Shown here piece by piece: positions 34,526-45,121 of a stretch of 64,000 nucleotides of DNA. The DNA comes from Plasmodiophora brassicae (taxonomy: Eukaryota; Endomyxa: Phytomyxea; Phytomyxea; Plasmodiophorida). The notes beneath the pieces were generated by a model, which was not told where the DNA came from, did no database searches, and saw nothing but the letters and a program-made list of their open reading frames with translations. The translations under genes and the position numbers were made by a program. The stretch is taken from contig CP145410.1 of the NCBI GenBank assembly GCA_036867785.1, positions 868,001-932,000 on the forward strand, written 5' to 3'. How positions within the stretch are numbered: position 1 is the first letter of the stretch; each line of letters starts with the position of its first letter.

Positions 34526-35887
34526 TCACACTTTCTTGAAGGCGGGCAAGACTTTGCCAACGACATCACCGAAGCCGATCTTGTACGGGACCTTCGACGA
34601 ACCGCAAATTCCCGTCATGCGGACGGTATCGCCGTCCTGGAGGAAGCACCGCTGCGTGCCGTCTTTCATGGTGACCGGTTTCGTTCCCTTCCAGGAAATC
34701 TCGAGCATGGATCCAAACGAGCCAGGTTCCGATCCGCTGATGGTGCCCGACCCCATTAAATCGCCAGGTCGAACGTTGCATCCGGTTGACGTATGGTGAG
34801 CCAGCTGCTGGGCGAAGGACCAGTATAAATGACGAGCGTTCGTGCGTGAAACGATAACCTCAGATGCAGATGGACCATCCGGAGTAATAGAAACCTGCAG
34901 GTACCGTTGAAAAAGGTATCGATCAAGATACTTTTCACACATGGTACCTCAAGATTGATGTCGTAAGCAACGTTGTGCGGGTCCTGAATGTATGGCAACG
35001 GTGGCGGGGTCTGGGGTTCAGGCTCGACCTGGAACGGACGCAAAGCCTCCATTGTCACGATCCAGGGCGAAATAGATGTTCCAAAATTCTTCCCGTTAAA
35101 CGGTCCCAGCGGAACATACTCCCATTTCTGCACGTCGCGCGCCGACCAGTCGTTCATCAGGACAAGGCCGAAGATATGAGAATGAGCATCTGCGATGGAG
35201 AGCGGTTCACCAAGACGGGAACCCGGCCCAACAAAGAAGGCCATTTCAAGCTCAAAGTCCAGCTGTTGGCAGGGACCATGAACAGGCGGTTTGTCATCGG
35301 CAGGGCGGAGCTGGCCGCATGGTCGATGAAGATTCGTTCCAGATACCACTACGGAGGATGCCCTTCCATGGTACCCAATGGGCTACATGGCGTTCGTTAA
35401 GTCAGGAAAGTATAACCCAGTTACCGCCGGACCATACCATGTGAAGCCAGTTGGGTTGCAATGCATTGTCAGGTCCACGGAACATGATACCGACGTTGGT
35501 CGCGTGCTGACGACTTGAATAGAAATCGGTATAGTCACCGATTTCACATGGCATCTGCATGGCTACTTGATCGCGACGCAGCAGAGCGCGTCGCCGCAAC
35601 TCAGTGTTGTCACGTAGCGTCGGCGTGTCCTTCGCCAGCAATTTCTGGATCGTACGCCTGGCATTCGACCATTGCTCCGGCCCCAGTGACATGAACTCAT
35701 TCAGCGTCGGCTTGGACAGACTCGGAAACGGCAGCAACCCAGCCTGAACAAGCTCGGGCAGGGACAACACGTGATCGCCGATCGCGACACCAATTCGGCA
35801 CGCGTGGTCGTTGACCGCCTTGAATACGCCATACGGCAGGTTCTGCAACGGGAACCCGCTATCCGGATGTACCTCGACCCAGGACAT
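34526..35887 (-). CDS. FAH: Fumarylacetoacetase
   Basis: Three phase-0 exons (35887-35438, 35382-34948, 34894-34526) give 417 residues (human FAH 419). Diagnostic blocks are [103 protein letters not shown] and [13 protein letters not shown], covering the metal-binding and catalytic segments. The enzyme hydrolyses 4-fumarylacetoacetate to fumarate and acetoacetate, the last step of tyrosine/phenylalanine breakdown. The start is an ATG giving [19 protein letters not shown], the usual N-terminal pattern. Confidence 0.97.
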
Positions 35888-36634
35888 CGTGCAGTCTTGC
35901 CGTCGGCCGCGCACACTACCTACACACACACACACACACACCCCAAAATGACTACCAGGGTACGCGGCATGCACCTCCCCACCGTCATGTTCGCATGCAC
36001 GATCTTTAATGTTCGTAACAGTCGCTAGGCAATGGCTGCCAACATTCATGCAACGGTATGAGCACCCGGTGCTCGCATAATACAGAGGAGTCTTTCTGTC
36101 CATTTCGACAGGGACCATCGGGGGTCTGTCATCTTTCGCAAGAGTCTGCAAAAGAAGAAGATATGCATGTCCACTTCTTCGTATACTGACCCAGGACGGC
36201 TGCCGATTTCCATCGGCGGTCAGTCGGATCGTCCACGGGTGGGCAGCCCATGGGTTCGACGACCGTCCACTAAACCGTCTTCTATACGAAATTCGAACCC
36301 GCCTTGGGCTCATGTATGGTTCGAGCCAGCGAAACCCGCCGCAGGAGGCCCACTTCTAAAATGAGGGTCCGGATGCGGTGCCTGCAAGTACATTCACAAC
36401 GGAAGCGGTGCCGGACTGGACTGACTCTTAAATTAGGGGGTTGCCGTAATGCCGTTGACAGCCCGTTGCACTTGCAGCTTGCGAGTCACGGCGTCACGCT
36501 GTCCTTTCGAATGTCCGCGCCTGAGTCCGTGGCGGACTGCGTGGCGGACTGCGTGGCGGAGATTGACCCCAGTCCAGACACATCTGTGCACGCGGCACGT
36601 CAATTTTGATCGACGCGATTCCCGAACCTCGAGT
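35888..36634. other. Intergenic, divergent promoter region with microsatellites
   Basis: About 750 bases between the divergent starts of fumarylacetoacetase and importin-4. It holds an (AC)10 tract at 35922-35941 and a 12-base tandem repeat (GTGGCGGACTGC, 2.7 copies) at 36529-36560. No supported gene. A 5' non-coding exon of either neighbour could lie here. Confidence 0.6.
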
Positions 36635-39600
36635 ATGACGGTCCTAACGGCTGGCAGCAGTCCCGCTCAGCTCGAATCCCTGCTACTGCAGCTGACGGTT
36701 CCAGATACCGCCGCCGTTCGTGCTGCGACTGCGGCGCTGAAACCCCTGTTGAACAAGGTGTCCAGCGTGCCTGCTCTGCTGTGCATCCTGTCGACATCGC
36801 AGCAGACGGCTGCTCGTCAGCTCAGTTCGGTGTACCTCCGTAAGAAGGTCGGCGCGCACTGGGGGAAACTCAAGGCGCAAGATCGAGTTCAATGTCAAGC
36901 TATCCTGATAGAAAGGTTGGCTACGGAACCGGAACGTGTCGTCAAGAACGCTATCGCCGGTGTCGTCACTGTTGTCGCCAAATACTCTCTTCCATCATCC
37001 TCCTGGCCTCAACTTCTTCCTTCCCTTGAAACAATGGCCCGCGGCCAAGATCCGACTATGCGAGAGATTGCCATTCGCGTCTTTCGTATCCTGCTGGGAT
37101 CCATCGGGTACGTCGTCTGCGTCTTATCTTATTACTCGAATTGTAATCTCTTTTACGCAGGAAGACAATGCGAGCACACCTACCCGTGCTTCGCGTCCTG
37201 TTCCAAGCGGCTCTTGATGACGCTGACGTGTCGGTGAGGCTGGAGGCGCTTAAAGCATTGTCATCGCTGGTGTCGTTCCTGACGGATCCGGCGTCGCTGG
37301 CGTGGTTCCAGTCCGTTCTCGGCTCAATCCTGGCGGCTCTCAGCGCATGCGTAACTTCCGACGAAGGCAATGCGGAAGCGGCTGTTGCCGCTATTGACGT
37401 TCTGGAGGAGCTCGCCGATGACCCGAAAGATGTTCTTGGCGGTCGCCTGGTCGATATCGTTCAATCCATTCTGGCGATTGCCGCCGATTCTCGTGTCGAG
37501 ATGGATATCCGGGAACGTTGTGCGTCCATGATTTCTTCAGTTGTCGACCATCGTGCGGCGAGCATTCTCGAGAGCCCTGCCCTTATCGACCAGCTGATTA
37601 ACGGGTCGATGACGATCCTGCTGGAGAGTTGCAACGCCGCAGTCGAGAACGGCGCTGATCGCGGAGCCGACGATGACGACGAGGAAGATGAGCACAGCGG
37701 CTCTTGCCGTGGTATGGCGGTACAAATTCTTGATCAGGTACAGAGCACGTGCTACCGTGGTCTGGTTCGTCTAACAGTGATAATAGATCATGCTGAACCT
37801 GCCGGATTCTGTCGTCTATCCTCGGGTGATGTCGGCGGTGACCACGTTCATGCGTCATGAAGCTGGTGGTGCTGCTTGGCGTCGCGCGGCCCTGTTCGCG
37901 TTAATGGTTTCTGTTGAGGGTGCCGCATCGGCAATGCGTTCCGATTTCGACTCTATCCTGTCCGTCGTGTTGCAAGGCCTGCACGACGTTGACACCGTTG
38001 TACGTGAAGCGGCCTGCCTGGCCATTGGGCAGCTGTCGGATCATATGACATCGTCAATGACGCCGGACCATGTTCGTCGTGTCATGCATGCCATCGTCCA
38101 CTGCCTCGATCAGCCAACGTCGACTCTTCGAGTCAAGCGAAAGCTCTGCCTCGCAATTGAGGTCAGCGGGTGTACCAACATTGTGCAACTGGTGACTGAT
38201 CGGGCTTCGCAGGCGATCTGCACTGAGGTTGACCAGGGCACTTGCAACGACTACATCGGCGCACTCGTCCAGCGCCTGTTTACGTTGGTTCGCGCCAATG
38301 GAGATGATATTTCGCTGCTGGAAGCGTCTTTGAACGCTCTTGCTGCTGTCGCGAAGAATGCTGGCAAGGAGTTCGCGCCGTATTTTAACGACACGATTCA
38401 GCTGGTCCACGCGGCGATGTCGTCATCTGATGAAGCGCATGAGCCACTTCGAGGCGCTGCTATGCGATGCGCTGGTGCCGTTCTCCTGGCTACTGGAGAG
38501 ACCACTCCATGCGAACCGTTGATGCAGTTGTCGCTAGCGGCTTTCCAGTCTGCCACCGACCCGTCGCTTCGGGAGTCTGCGTTCCACTTCTGGTCCCTCA
38601 TCGCACAGCTTCTGCAGTCGTCGTTCCAGCCATACCTTCAAACCGTCGTTCAACTTGCGCTTGACGCCATCGAGTCTGAAGATGGGATGAACTTCCGGTC
38701 AGTTGTTCACTTTCTTGTATTGACAGACATCAGGCTTATATCCAAGTAGGTCAACCAAAGCCGACCTTAACGCGGAATTCGGCGGCCACCAAGATGAGGA
38801 CGAGGACGAATCCCTCGGGGAGGACACTATCGAAGACGGAGACTGTATCGACGACAGTGATGCCGAGTCGCCGTTCCGCTGTTCGATCCTATCTGGGTAC
38901 CTTGATGAGAAAGTGGCTGCTGCCGACTGCTTGACGTCGATCTGCCGATGCACTGGACCGATTATGGTCCCCCTGATCAAACCGATCCAGGAGTGTTTTG
39001 AGTTGCTGGCGGAGTACCCGCATGAGAACATGCGCCTCGTTGCACTCAAGGGTTTGCACGACCTCACCGTCCAGGTCGGCACGCTGTACCCTTCGCAGGG
39101 CCCGACGCCGTCTGAAGAGGCACGTACCATGATCGATGCGACCATTCCCATTCTCGTCATTATGGTCACTGACGACGAATCCCGCGATGTCGTTGCCAGC
39201 GGCCTTGACGCGTTGCTATCGGTCATCACAACGTTCAAGGGCGACGTCTTCAACGACCACTTGCCCGACATTGTTCGGTGCATCACCCAGGTGCTGCAAT
39301 CGACGATTGAAGCTGACAAGTACCCCCTAGCGGACACCGAGAAGGACAGCATTCTGGACTCCTGTTGCGACCTCATCGGTGGCCTACCGCAGGCCCTGTC
39401 GACGGAAGTATCTGTTGCGATGGTTCGTGAACTGTGGGCGCCGCTTGGCACTCGCTTCTCGCAGGGCGATGCCTTGACGCAAGCGCTGATTATTGGCGCT
39501 CTCGGCGAGGCTGTCGATGCTCTCCAGGGTGCCATGCCGTCCGACATCGCGGTGCTGCCCATTGCCATGCAGGCACTCGCCAGCGATCATTGCCGTCTTC

Positions 39601-40168
39601 GTCGCAACGCTGCGTTCTGCGCTGGCGCATGCTTCGCTGCTTCTGGCATCGCTCCCCAGGACGCGTCCCGGTTCTCATCGGTTCTTCTTGATCTTCTCGC
39701 CGCACCGATCCCTGTTAATGATGACCATGCCATGGCCGCCGTGGACAACGTCTGCAGCGCGCTCTGCAAACTTGTCGCTGGGCCGTCGCGTTGCACGTTC
39801 GATCCTCTCCGCGTCTTCGAGGCTGTCATTGGAGCGTGCCCTCTCAAGGTCCGGTGCTTTGGCGGTTTGTTTATGTCGCTCCAGCTGATGATTTTCTGCA
39901 GGTTGACATGGATGAATGCCGACCTGTCTACACAGCACTGGCGACGGCGTTGTGGACGAACCTTCCTCCGCAGGCGCGTTCCGGTGCAGCCGCCCACGCC
40001 CTGGTCTCCAAATGCGCCGCTGGCATCTGCCAGGCCGACACCGACGAAGTGAAGTCGGCGATCGCTGCCGTTCTCCAGCCCGTCCTACGTGAAGTCGCCG
40101 CCGACGTCAACCTGGCAGCACTGTCGCCCGAAGAGCAAGACGTTTGCAGGCGACTCATGCAATGCTGA
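36635..40168 (+). CDS. IPO4: Importin-4/Kap123-type karyopherin beta
   Basis: Six exons (36635-37107, 37161-37737, 37787-38161, 38213-38697, 38750-39848, 39902-40168) give 1091 residues of HEAT repeats, matching the IPO4/Kap123 length. The N-terminus LESLLLQLTVPDTAAVRAAT, then LLCILSTSQQTAARQLSSVYLRKKV, and the central VVREAACLAIGQLSDHM, NDYIGALVQRLF and acidic loop (about residues 730-760) are characteristic. The family carries ribosomal proteins and histones into the nucleus, releasing them on Ran-GTP binding. The intron at 38162-38212 is a multiple of three without a stop, so it is inferred from donor, branch point and fit to the family. Confidence 0.92.
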
Positions 40169-40291
40169 AATCGTGTCACATCGAAACATGCATTACAGAA
40201 ACGTTCAGACCATGTCGGAACCGGGTAGCGTACGTGCTACTCTACTGCTTGTGTGATGAACCGATGACAGTCATGACTGACGAGGAAGCAC

Positions 40292-41710
40292 GTGCGGCTG
40301 ACAGTCCCAGTCGAGTCGCTTCACATAAAACCGGCGGCGTCCATCGATCCGGCTGGCGACGGGCTCGTACTAATGCCCCTGCTCGATGTTCCCGGGACGC
40401 CGCATCGGCGTTGCGCTGGCTTCAAGAACGTCAGTCTGGGTGTGGACTGCGTCCTGAGCTGGGAGAAGCAATCCGGCGATACCACCGGAAAGTCTGCCCG
40501 CCGTCACGGAAAGGCGTACCGGTCGCCACCGCCCTCCGCCGTCTTCCCTGACCTGCCGGCCAACGCCATCCCCAGATGGGACTCGGAAATGCATAGCCAG
40601 TTCCATCCGCACGACCCATCCGTCCTCCGGGTCTCCGTGCCCGACCACCTGAAACCGCTCATCAGTCATATCGCTCACATCGTTGCTGAGCACAGACGAC
40701 CAGACCAGACAACGGGACCGCCCCCGTCCGCAGAGGGGCATCTCCAAGTACCACTTTCCTCATCGTCGCCTTCTGGCCCTCCACCCGCTAAGGACCCTGT
40801 AGCCGCGTCGGCAACTGCTGAACCAATCGCGACCTATGAGGACAAGTCGCAGCATCGGCCTCGGCCGAGTGATATGGACCCTCCTGCAGTCAGTGAACCT
40901 TCGCCAGCGAAGTCCGCACCAGACGCATCGACCAAGACTCAGTCGAAGAAGGGGAAGAAGTCTGTTCGATCATCAAGCCCTACGAAGCCGCCCACAACGA
41001 CTACGCCGTCTGTCATTGACGATGAGGCCGATGCCCCGCAAAGGTTCGCGTCGTCCGTCAAATCGCAGCGATCTGCACGACGGGAGCAAGGAGCGCAGCA
41101 ACCGGTGGGCAAGCCGGCAGACGCGGCAGCGAAGCCTGAAGATGGACCGGTGGCGAACACGTTGCTACTTGACGCTCCTCGTCGTCGCCGTCCGAAGGCG
41201 CCGTTGCCGAGTGCAGAGGAGCTTCAAGAGCGCGACCGTCAGCGTCGTGCTGCGCAACGTCAGATACGCGCGAAATGGGACCATCGACGCAAGCAGGCGG
41301 CTTGCACCATGGGCGACATGACGCGTTCGTTATCGGATACGGCTGTCGCCTTTTACTACGGCCGCCGCCCATTCGCCACGTTCGGCGAGCGCCTCGACTC
41401 GCACCTGTCGTTCAACATTACGCCAGAGCTGTACCCGAATCGTCCCCAGACGACGCAGACTGTGGATTCGGCCATTGAACGCGCCCTGGTCGCCCGCGGC
41501 CCCATCATGATCGGGTGCAAGGATCGCATTCGTCGCCTACAGCGCAAGAGGACCTATGATCGCCTGCAGAGACGGCAAGAAGCCCTGAGCCGGCTTCGTA
41601 CACCCGCTGCCCCCGGCCAGCATCCGCAAGAGCATCCTGTTCGAACCGAGAAGCAGAAGACACCGTCGCAAAGACAGGCCCCCGCTGATGGGTACTTTGT
41701 CCAGCTGTGA
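40292..41710 (+). CDS. Unrecognised disordered basic protein, 5' end unresolved
   Basis: An open frame of about 470 codons ends at 41710. It begins after a stop without an ATG (first in-frame ATG at 40373), so the true start is either 40373 or an upstream exon. The middle (about residues 150-300) is Pro/Ser/Lys-rich and low complexity. The C-terminal part is helical and basic (ELQERDRQRRAAQRQIRAKW), with a conserved-looking block AVAFYYGRRPFATFGERLD, then HLSFNITPELYPNRPQ. I do not recognise it. It lies head-to-tail 123 bases after importin-4. Confidence 0.5.
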   Translation: MRLTVPVESLHIKPAASIDPAGDGLVLMPLLDVPGTPHRRCAGFKNVSLGVDCVLSWEKQSGDTTGKSARRHGKAYRSPPPSAVFPDLPANAIPRWDSEMHSQFHPHDPSVLRVSVPDHLKPLISHIAHIVAEHRRPDQTTGPPPSAEGHLQVPLSSSSPSGPPPAKDPVAASATAEPIATYEDKSQHRPRPSDMDPPAVSEPSPAKSAPDASTKTQSKKGKKSVRSSSPTKPPTTTTPSVIDDEADAPQRFASSVKSQRSARREQGAQQPVGKPADAAAKPEDGPVANTLLLDAPRRRRPKAPLPSAEELQERDRQRRAAQRQIRAKWDHRRKQAACTMGDMTRSLSDTAVAFYYGRRPFATFGERLDSHLSFNITPELYPNRPQTTQTVDSAIERALVARGPIMIGCKDRIRRLQRKRTYDRLQRRQEALSRLRTPAAPGQHPQEHPVRTEKQKTPSQRQAPADGYFVQL

Positions 41711-41766
41711 TGCATGCCTTACCGAAACCCATTATAAACGGCGAACGACGAAGTGTGTATTGATGA

Positions 41767-42564
41767 TCAGTGGGAGTACCTGCGAGCCCAGAAGATGATC
41801 ATCTCTGCGAACAGCATGTGAACAACAGTGAAGATGAGAGGGTCCACGACGTCGGCGCCGCTGACAACGCGACCGATGCGGAACGTGGCGAAGACGAGGG
41901 CGCCAATGTAATTCCTGATCATGTTTTCACGATGCAGGCTGATGCGCATGCGCGCCTTGACGTTGTACATGGCCGTCGAGATCGTCGCCAGGAAGTAGAC
42001 GTTGAGGAAGAAGAGCGACCAGGCCTCCAGAGGGCCGTTCCGCGAGATCATACTGCAGACGAAGGCGCACGGGATACAGAACATCTCGGCGACGACGTAG
42101 ATCACGCCCAGCCAGCGGTGCGGTGTGGAGTCCCCGTATCCAAGGAACCCCAGCGCCAGCTGGACCGGGCCGATGATCAGGACGAACGTTGCCGACGTGA
42201 TGTGAACCCCGATCCAGCCCAGGTTGACATGATGTTGCTCTCCACGGTACAGGATGGCCGTGGACTCGTGCCAATCGGTCGCGTAGGGTAGCACGACGAT
42301 GTACAACGTGATGAATATACCGACTTCCAGGGCCAGCGTCCCAGCGACGACGAGGCGGGGGTCCAGGCGCCGATGCACAGGGACCTTGGCTTTGCTTACG
42401 TGGGCGCCGGAGGCAATTTCGCCAGTTTCGTGAGCGACTTTGAGCGTAACCTCTGTGCTGGAGGTTGCCCCTGCGACCAGTGCCCCGGGAGTTCCAGGGC
42501 CGGCCATTGCTGTTGCTGCCTTGCTGATGTCGTCGCCGCTGCCAGCCAACCCGACACCCGACAT
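41767..42564 (-). CDS. DUF2306-type membrane protein, copy 1
   Basis: Intronless frame of 265 residues from the ATG at 42564; the GTG 17 codons upstream was not chosen. Several transmembrane helices follow a soluble N-terminus: TLALEVGIFITLYIVVLPYA, then VNLGWIGVHITSATFVLIIG, PHRWLGVIYVVAEMFCIPCA, FFLNVYFLATISTAMYN and ENMIRNYIGALVFATFRIGR. The conserved His of HITSA, HRWLG and the HxxxMIRNY block fit my recollection of DUF2306 (predicted membrane proteins, distantly cytochrome b561-like). First of three tandem paralogues; function unknown. Confidence 0.75.
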   Translation of the reverse strand: MSGVGLAGSGDDISKAATAMAGPGTPGALVAGATSSTEVTLKVAHETGEIASGAHVSKAKVPVHRRLDPRLVVAGTLALEVGIFITLYIVVLPYATDWHESTAILYRGEQHHVNLGWIGVHITSATFVLIIGPVQLALGFLGYGDSTPHRWLGVIYVVAEMFCIPCAFVCSMISRNGPLEAWSLFFLNVYFLATISTAMYNVKARMRISLHRENMIRNYIGALVFATFRIGRVVSGADVVDPLIFTVVHMLFAEMIIFWARRYSH

Positions 42565-43217
42565 GAATGATCCGAGGTGACAAATAGTACGCTTAACGAT
42601 CCCGGAAACAATCACCTAGCCCTCACAAAGGTTAACGAAGCATATTATAGGGAGCAGTGGGGTACCATGTCGCCTCCATGTGTCCTAGTTGATCGTACTA
42701 TCACGAGATTTCGCTGTTACCTGGATCGTACTAACGATGTCAGCGAGTCGCCTGGCCGGCGAGGGCCCCTTTGTTTCAAACCTTACAGCGCGTCGATTAT
42801 GGCAGTGCTGCGAACGAACGGCACCCTTCCTGAACAGAAATGCGGGTTCCGCTCAGGACCATCGACAATCGGCAGGCGGTTCGTTGTAGGCCGATAACAG
42901 GAGACGGGACGTAACAAGCGAACCGAAGACACAGTGTCGTGTGGAGTCCTGTGTCGTTCGGGCACTTCACGACGACATGCACGCCTGCGCGTTCGCCTCG
43001 GCGGCAATCGGTCGGAACGGCCTGCGCCGATGAAGTAACCGCGGGCCGGGTGCTCCTACACAGGATATCGCACTCGCATATGTATTGGTTCGCCATGCTT
43101 CAACACGTTTATTGGGTACACCCAATTCCAGTATGTGTGTGAGTGTGTGCGTGCGCGTGCGTGTGTGCGCCTGGTGCGGGCATGTTCAAGGAGAGGTCAC
43201 CTGCGGCCTTTGATTGT
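42565..43217. other. Intergenic with TG-rich microsatellite
   Basis: About 650 bases between DUF2306 copies 1 and 2. An imperfect (TG/CG)n tract lies at 43133-43170, next to the 3' end of copy 2. No gene, RNA or transposon end was seen; the promoter of copy 1 should be here. Confidence 0.5.
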
Positions 43218-44024
43218 TCACATTCCGCACTTGTGTGTCCACCAGACGAGGGCCTCTGCGAAAACGAGGTGGGCGACCCCGAGTATAAGTGGATTGCCGA
43301 AATCGGTCTCGTTGATGCGTCGCCCGATGCGGAACGTGGCGAAGAACAGGGCGCCGATGTAATTCCTGATCATGTTGTCCCGATGCGCGCGGATCCGCAA
43401 GCGGGCCTTGATGCTGTACATGGCCATGGAGAGGGTTCCCAGCCAGTAGATGTCGAGGAGGAAGAGCGACCAGGCCTCCAGGGCGCCGTTCCGCGAGATC
43501 ATACTGCAGACGAAGGCGCACGGGATGGAGAACATCTGGGCGACGACGTACACCACGCCCAGCCAACGATGAGCCGTGGAGTCGCCATAGTCCAGGTATC
43601 CCAGCGCCAGCTGGACCGGGCCGATGATCAGGACGAACGTTGCCGACGTGATGTGAACGCCGATCCAACCCAGGTGGACCTGGTCCTGCTCTCCGCGATA
43701 CAGGATCGTTGTTGATTCGGTCCAGTCCGTCGCGTACGGCAGTACGACGAGGTACAACGTGACGAAGACACCCGCCTCCACGGCCACCATCAAAGCGACG
43801 ATCAGTACTCGACGGTCAATGCTTCGAAGTATAGGGATGCCGCTTGCGTTTCTGGCTTGCGTGGTGACATCCGGTCGTACGCCATCGTTCAGTTTGATCG
43901 TGATGTCTTCGGTCGCAGTGGCCCCGGCTTCCAGCGGAGCGAGGGCCTTGGAACCAGGTATCGTCGACGCAGCGTTCCCGTCTGTGCTGGTGGCATCGCC
44001 AACAACCGGGCCGATCACCGACAT
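43218..44024 (-). CDS. DUF2306-type membrane protein, copy 2
   Basis: Intronless, 268 residues, ATG at 44024. Same topology as its neighbours: FVTLYLVVLPYATDWTEST, VHLGWIGVHITSATFVLIIG, AHRWLGVVYVVAQMFSIPCA, FLLDIYWLGTLSMAMYS and DNMIRNYIGALFFATFRIGR. It resembles copy 3 in the start of the loop (YRGEQDQVHLGW) and copy 1 in VCSMISRNG. The DNA encoding the central helices is almost identical to copy 1 over more than 60 bases. Confidence 0.75.
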   Translation of the reverse strand: MSVIGPVVGDATSTDGNAASTIPGSKALAPLEAGATATEDITIKLNDGVRPDVTTQARNASGIPILRSIDRRVLIVALMVAVEAGVFVTLYLVVLPYATDWTESTTILYRGEQDQVHLGWIGVHITSATFVLIIGPVQLALGYLDYGDSTAHRWLGVVYVVAQMFSIPCAFVCSMISRNGALEAWSLFLLDIYWLGTLSMAMYSIKARLRIRAHRDNMIRNYIGALFFATFRIGRRINETDFGNPLILGVAHLVFAEALVWWTHKCGM

Positions 44025-44214
44025 CGTAACCTATTACACACAGTGGCGTACGGCAACGCGATCGTCATTAACGTATACGACCTTGGTGGGGCTAATGTAG
44101 GCGACCCCATGGTGTTGCCGCCGGCAAGCGAGGGGGCGCTCGTCTGTACGGCATGCAGTCGCGATGCAAGCCCCATCAAATAAGGTCGCACACAGGTGCG
44201 TATGTATTGAGGGG

Positions 44215-44955
44215 TCAGATGGCGTATCTGTTCGCCCACCAGACGAGGACCTCCGCGAACAGCATGTGGGCGATCGCGAGTATGAGCGGGTTGCCGAAGT
44301 CGGTGTCGTTGATGCGCCGTCCGATGCGGAATGTGGCGAAGAACAGGGCGCCAATGTAATTCCTGATCATGTTGTCCTGGTGCTTGCGGATCCGCAACCG
44401 GACCAAGATGTTGTACATGGCCATCGCAAGCGTCGCCAGCCAGTAAACGTTGAGGAAGAACAGCGACCAGCCCTCCAGCGGGCCGTTCCGAGTAATAATG
44501 CTCATGACGAAAGCGCACGGAATGGAGAACATTTGAGCGGTCACGTAAACGACGCCCAGCCAGCGGTGCGCTGTGGAATCGCCGTATCCAATGGTGCCCA
44601 GCGCCACCTGGACCGGGCCGATCATCAGGACGAACGTTGCCGACGTGATGTGTACGGCGGCCCAGCCCAAGTGGACCTGGTCCTGCTCTCCGCGATAAAG
44701 AATCGCTGTGGACTCTGCCCAGTTGGTGGCATACGGCAGCGCCACGATGTACAATGTGATGAGGACGCCGACCTCCAAGACCAGCATCAACGCGACGACG
44801 ACTCGCGTATCCGCACGACGGAGCTCACGAACGCTTACAGCCTTGGCTTGCGGGACGACGCTTTCGCCCGCTTCGCGTTCCACCTTGAGCGTGATGTCGG
44901 CTGTAGCCGTTGCCCCTGCGGCTATCGGCAGGTCGGGCCCGAGCGAACTAGCCAT
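44215..44955 (-). CDS. DUF2306-type membrane protein, copy 3
   Basis: Intronless, 246 residues from the ATG at 44955. Helices VLEVGVLITLYIVALPYATN, VHITSATFVLMIGPVQVALG, AHRWLGVVYVTAQMFSIPCA, FFLNVYWLATLAMAMYN and DNMIRNYIGALFFATFRIGR match the other copies. The N-terminus is shorter than in copies 1 and 2. All three are in the same orientation, each with its own start and stop, so this is a tandem family and not one gene. Confidence 0.75.
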   Translation of the reverse strand: MASSLGPDLPIAAGATATADITLKVEREAGESVVPQAKAVSVRELRRADTRVVVALMLVLEVGVLITLYIVALPYATNWAESTAILYRGEQDQVHLGWAAVHITSATFVLMIGPVQVALGTIGYGDSTAHRWLGVVYVTAQMFSIPCAFVMSIITRNGPLEGWSLFFLNVYWLATLAMAMYNILVRLRIRKHQDNMIRNYIGALFFATFRIGRRINDTDFGNPLILAIAHMLFAEVLVWWANRYAI

Positions 44956-45121
44956 TGGCGTCACGTTAACTGGCTTCCGAGTGGCGACCTACCCACCCGC
45001 CGCGTGTCGACATGAAAGTACACCGATCCGGAATAGATCGAAGCTAATGGCATTCAGAATGGTACACCATGGCGCACGGCCTTGACCCTCAGGTAGCGTC
45101 ACAGGACGTGATCAATACTAT

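Noticed and set aside
35922-35941. (AC)n tract as a regulatory or Z-DNA element
   Set aside because: A plain microsatellite of ten repeats; nothing else supports a function.
40144-40551. Plus-strand frame of 135 codons after importin-4
   Set aside because: Overlaps the more protein-like frame of the following gene and is compositionally a shadow, although its ATG region could form a 5' exon.
41767-44955. DUF2306 triplet as exons of one gene
   Set aside because: Each unit has its own start, complete helix set and stop, with 190-650 bases between them.
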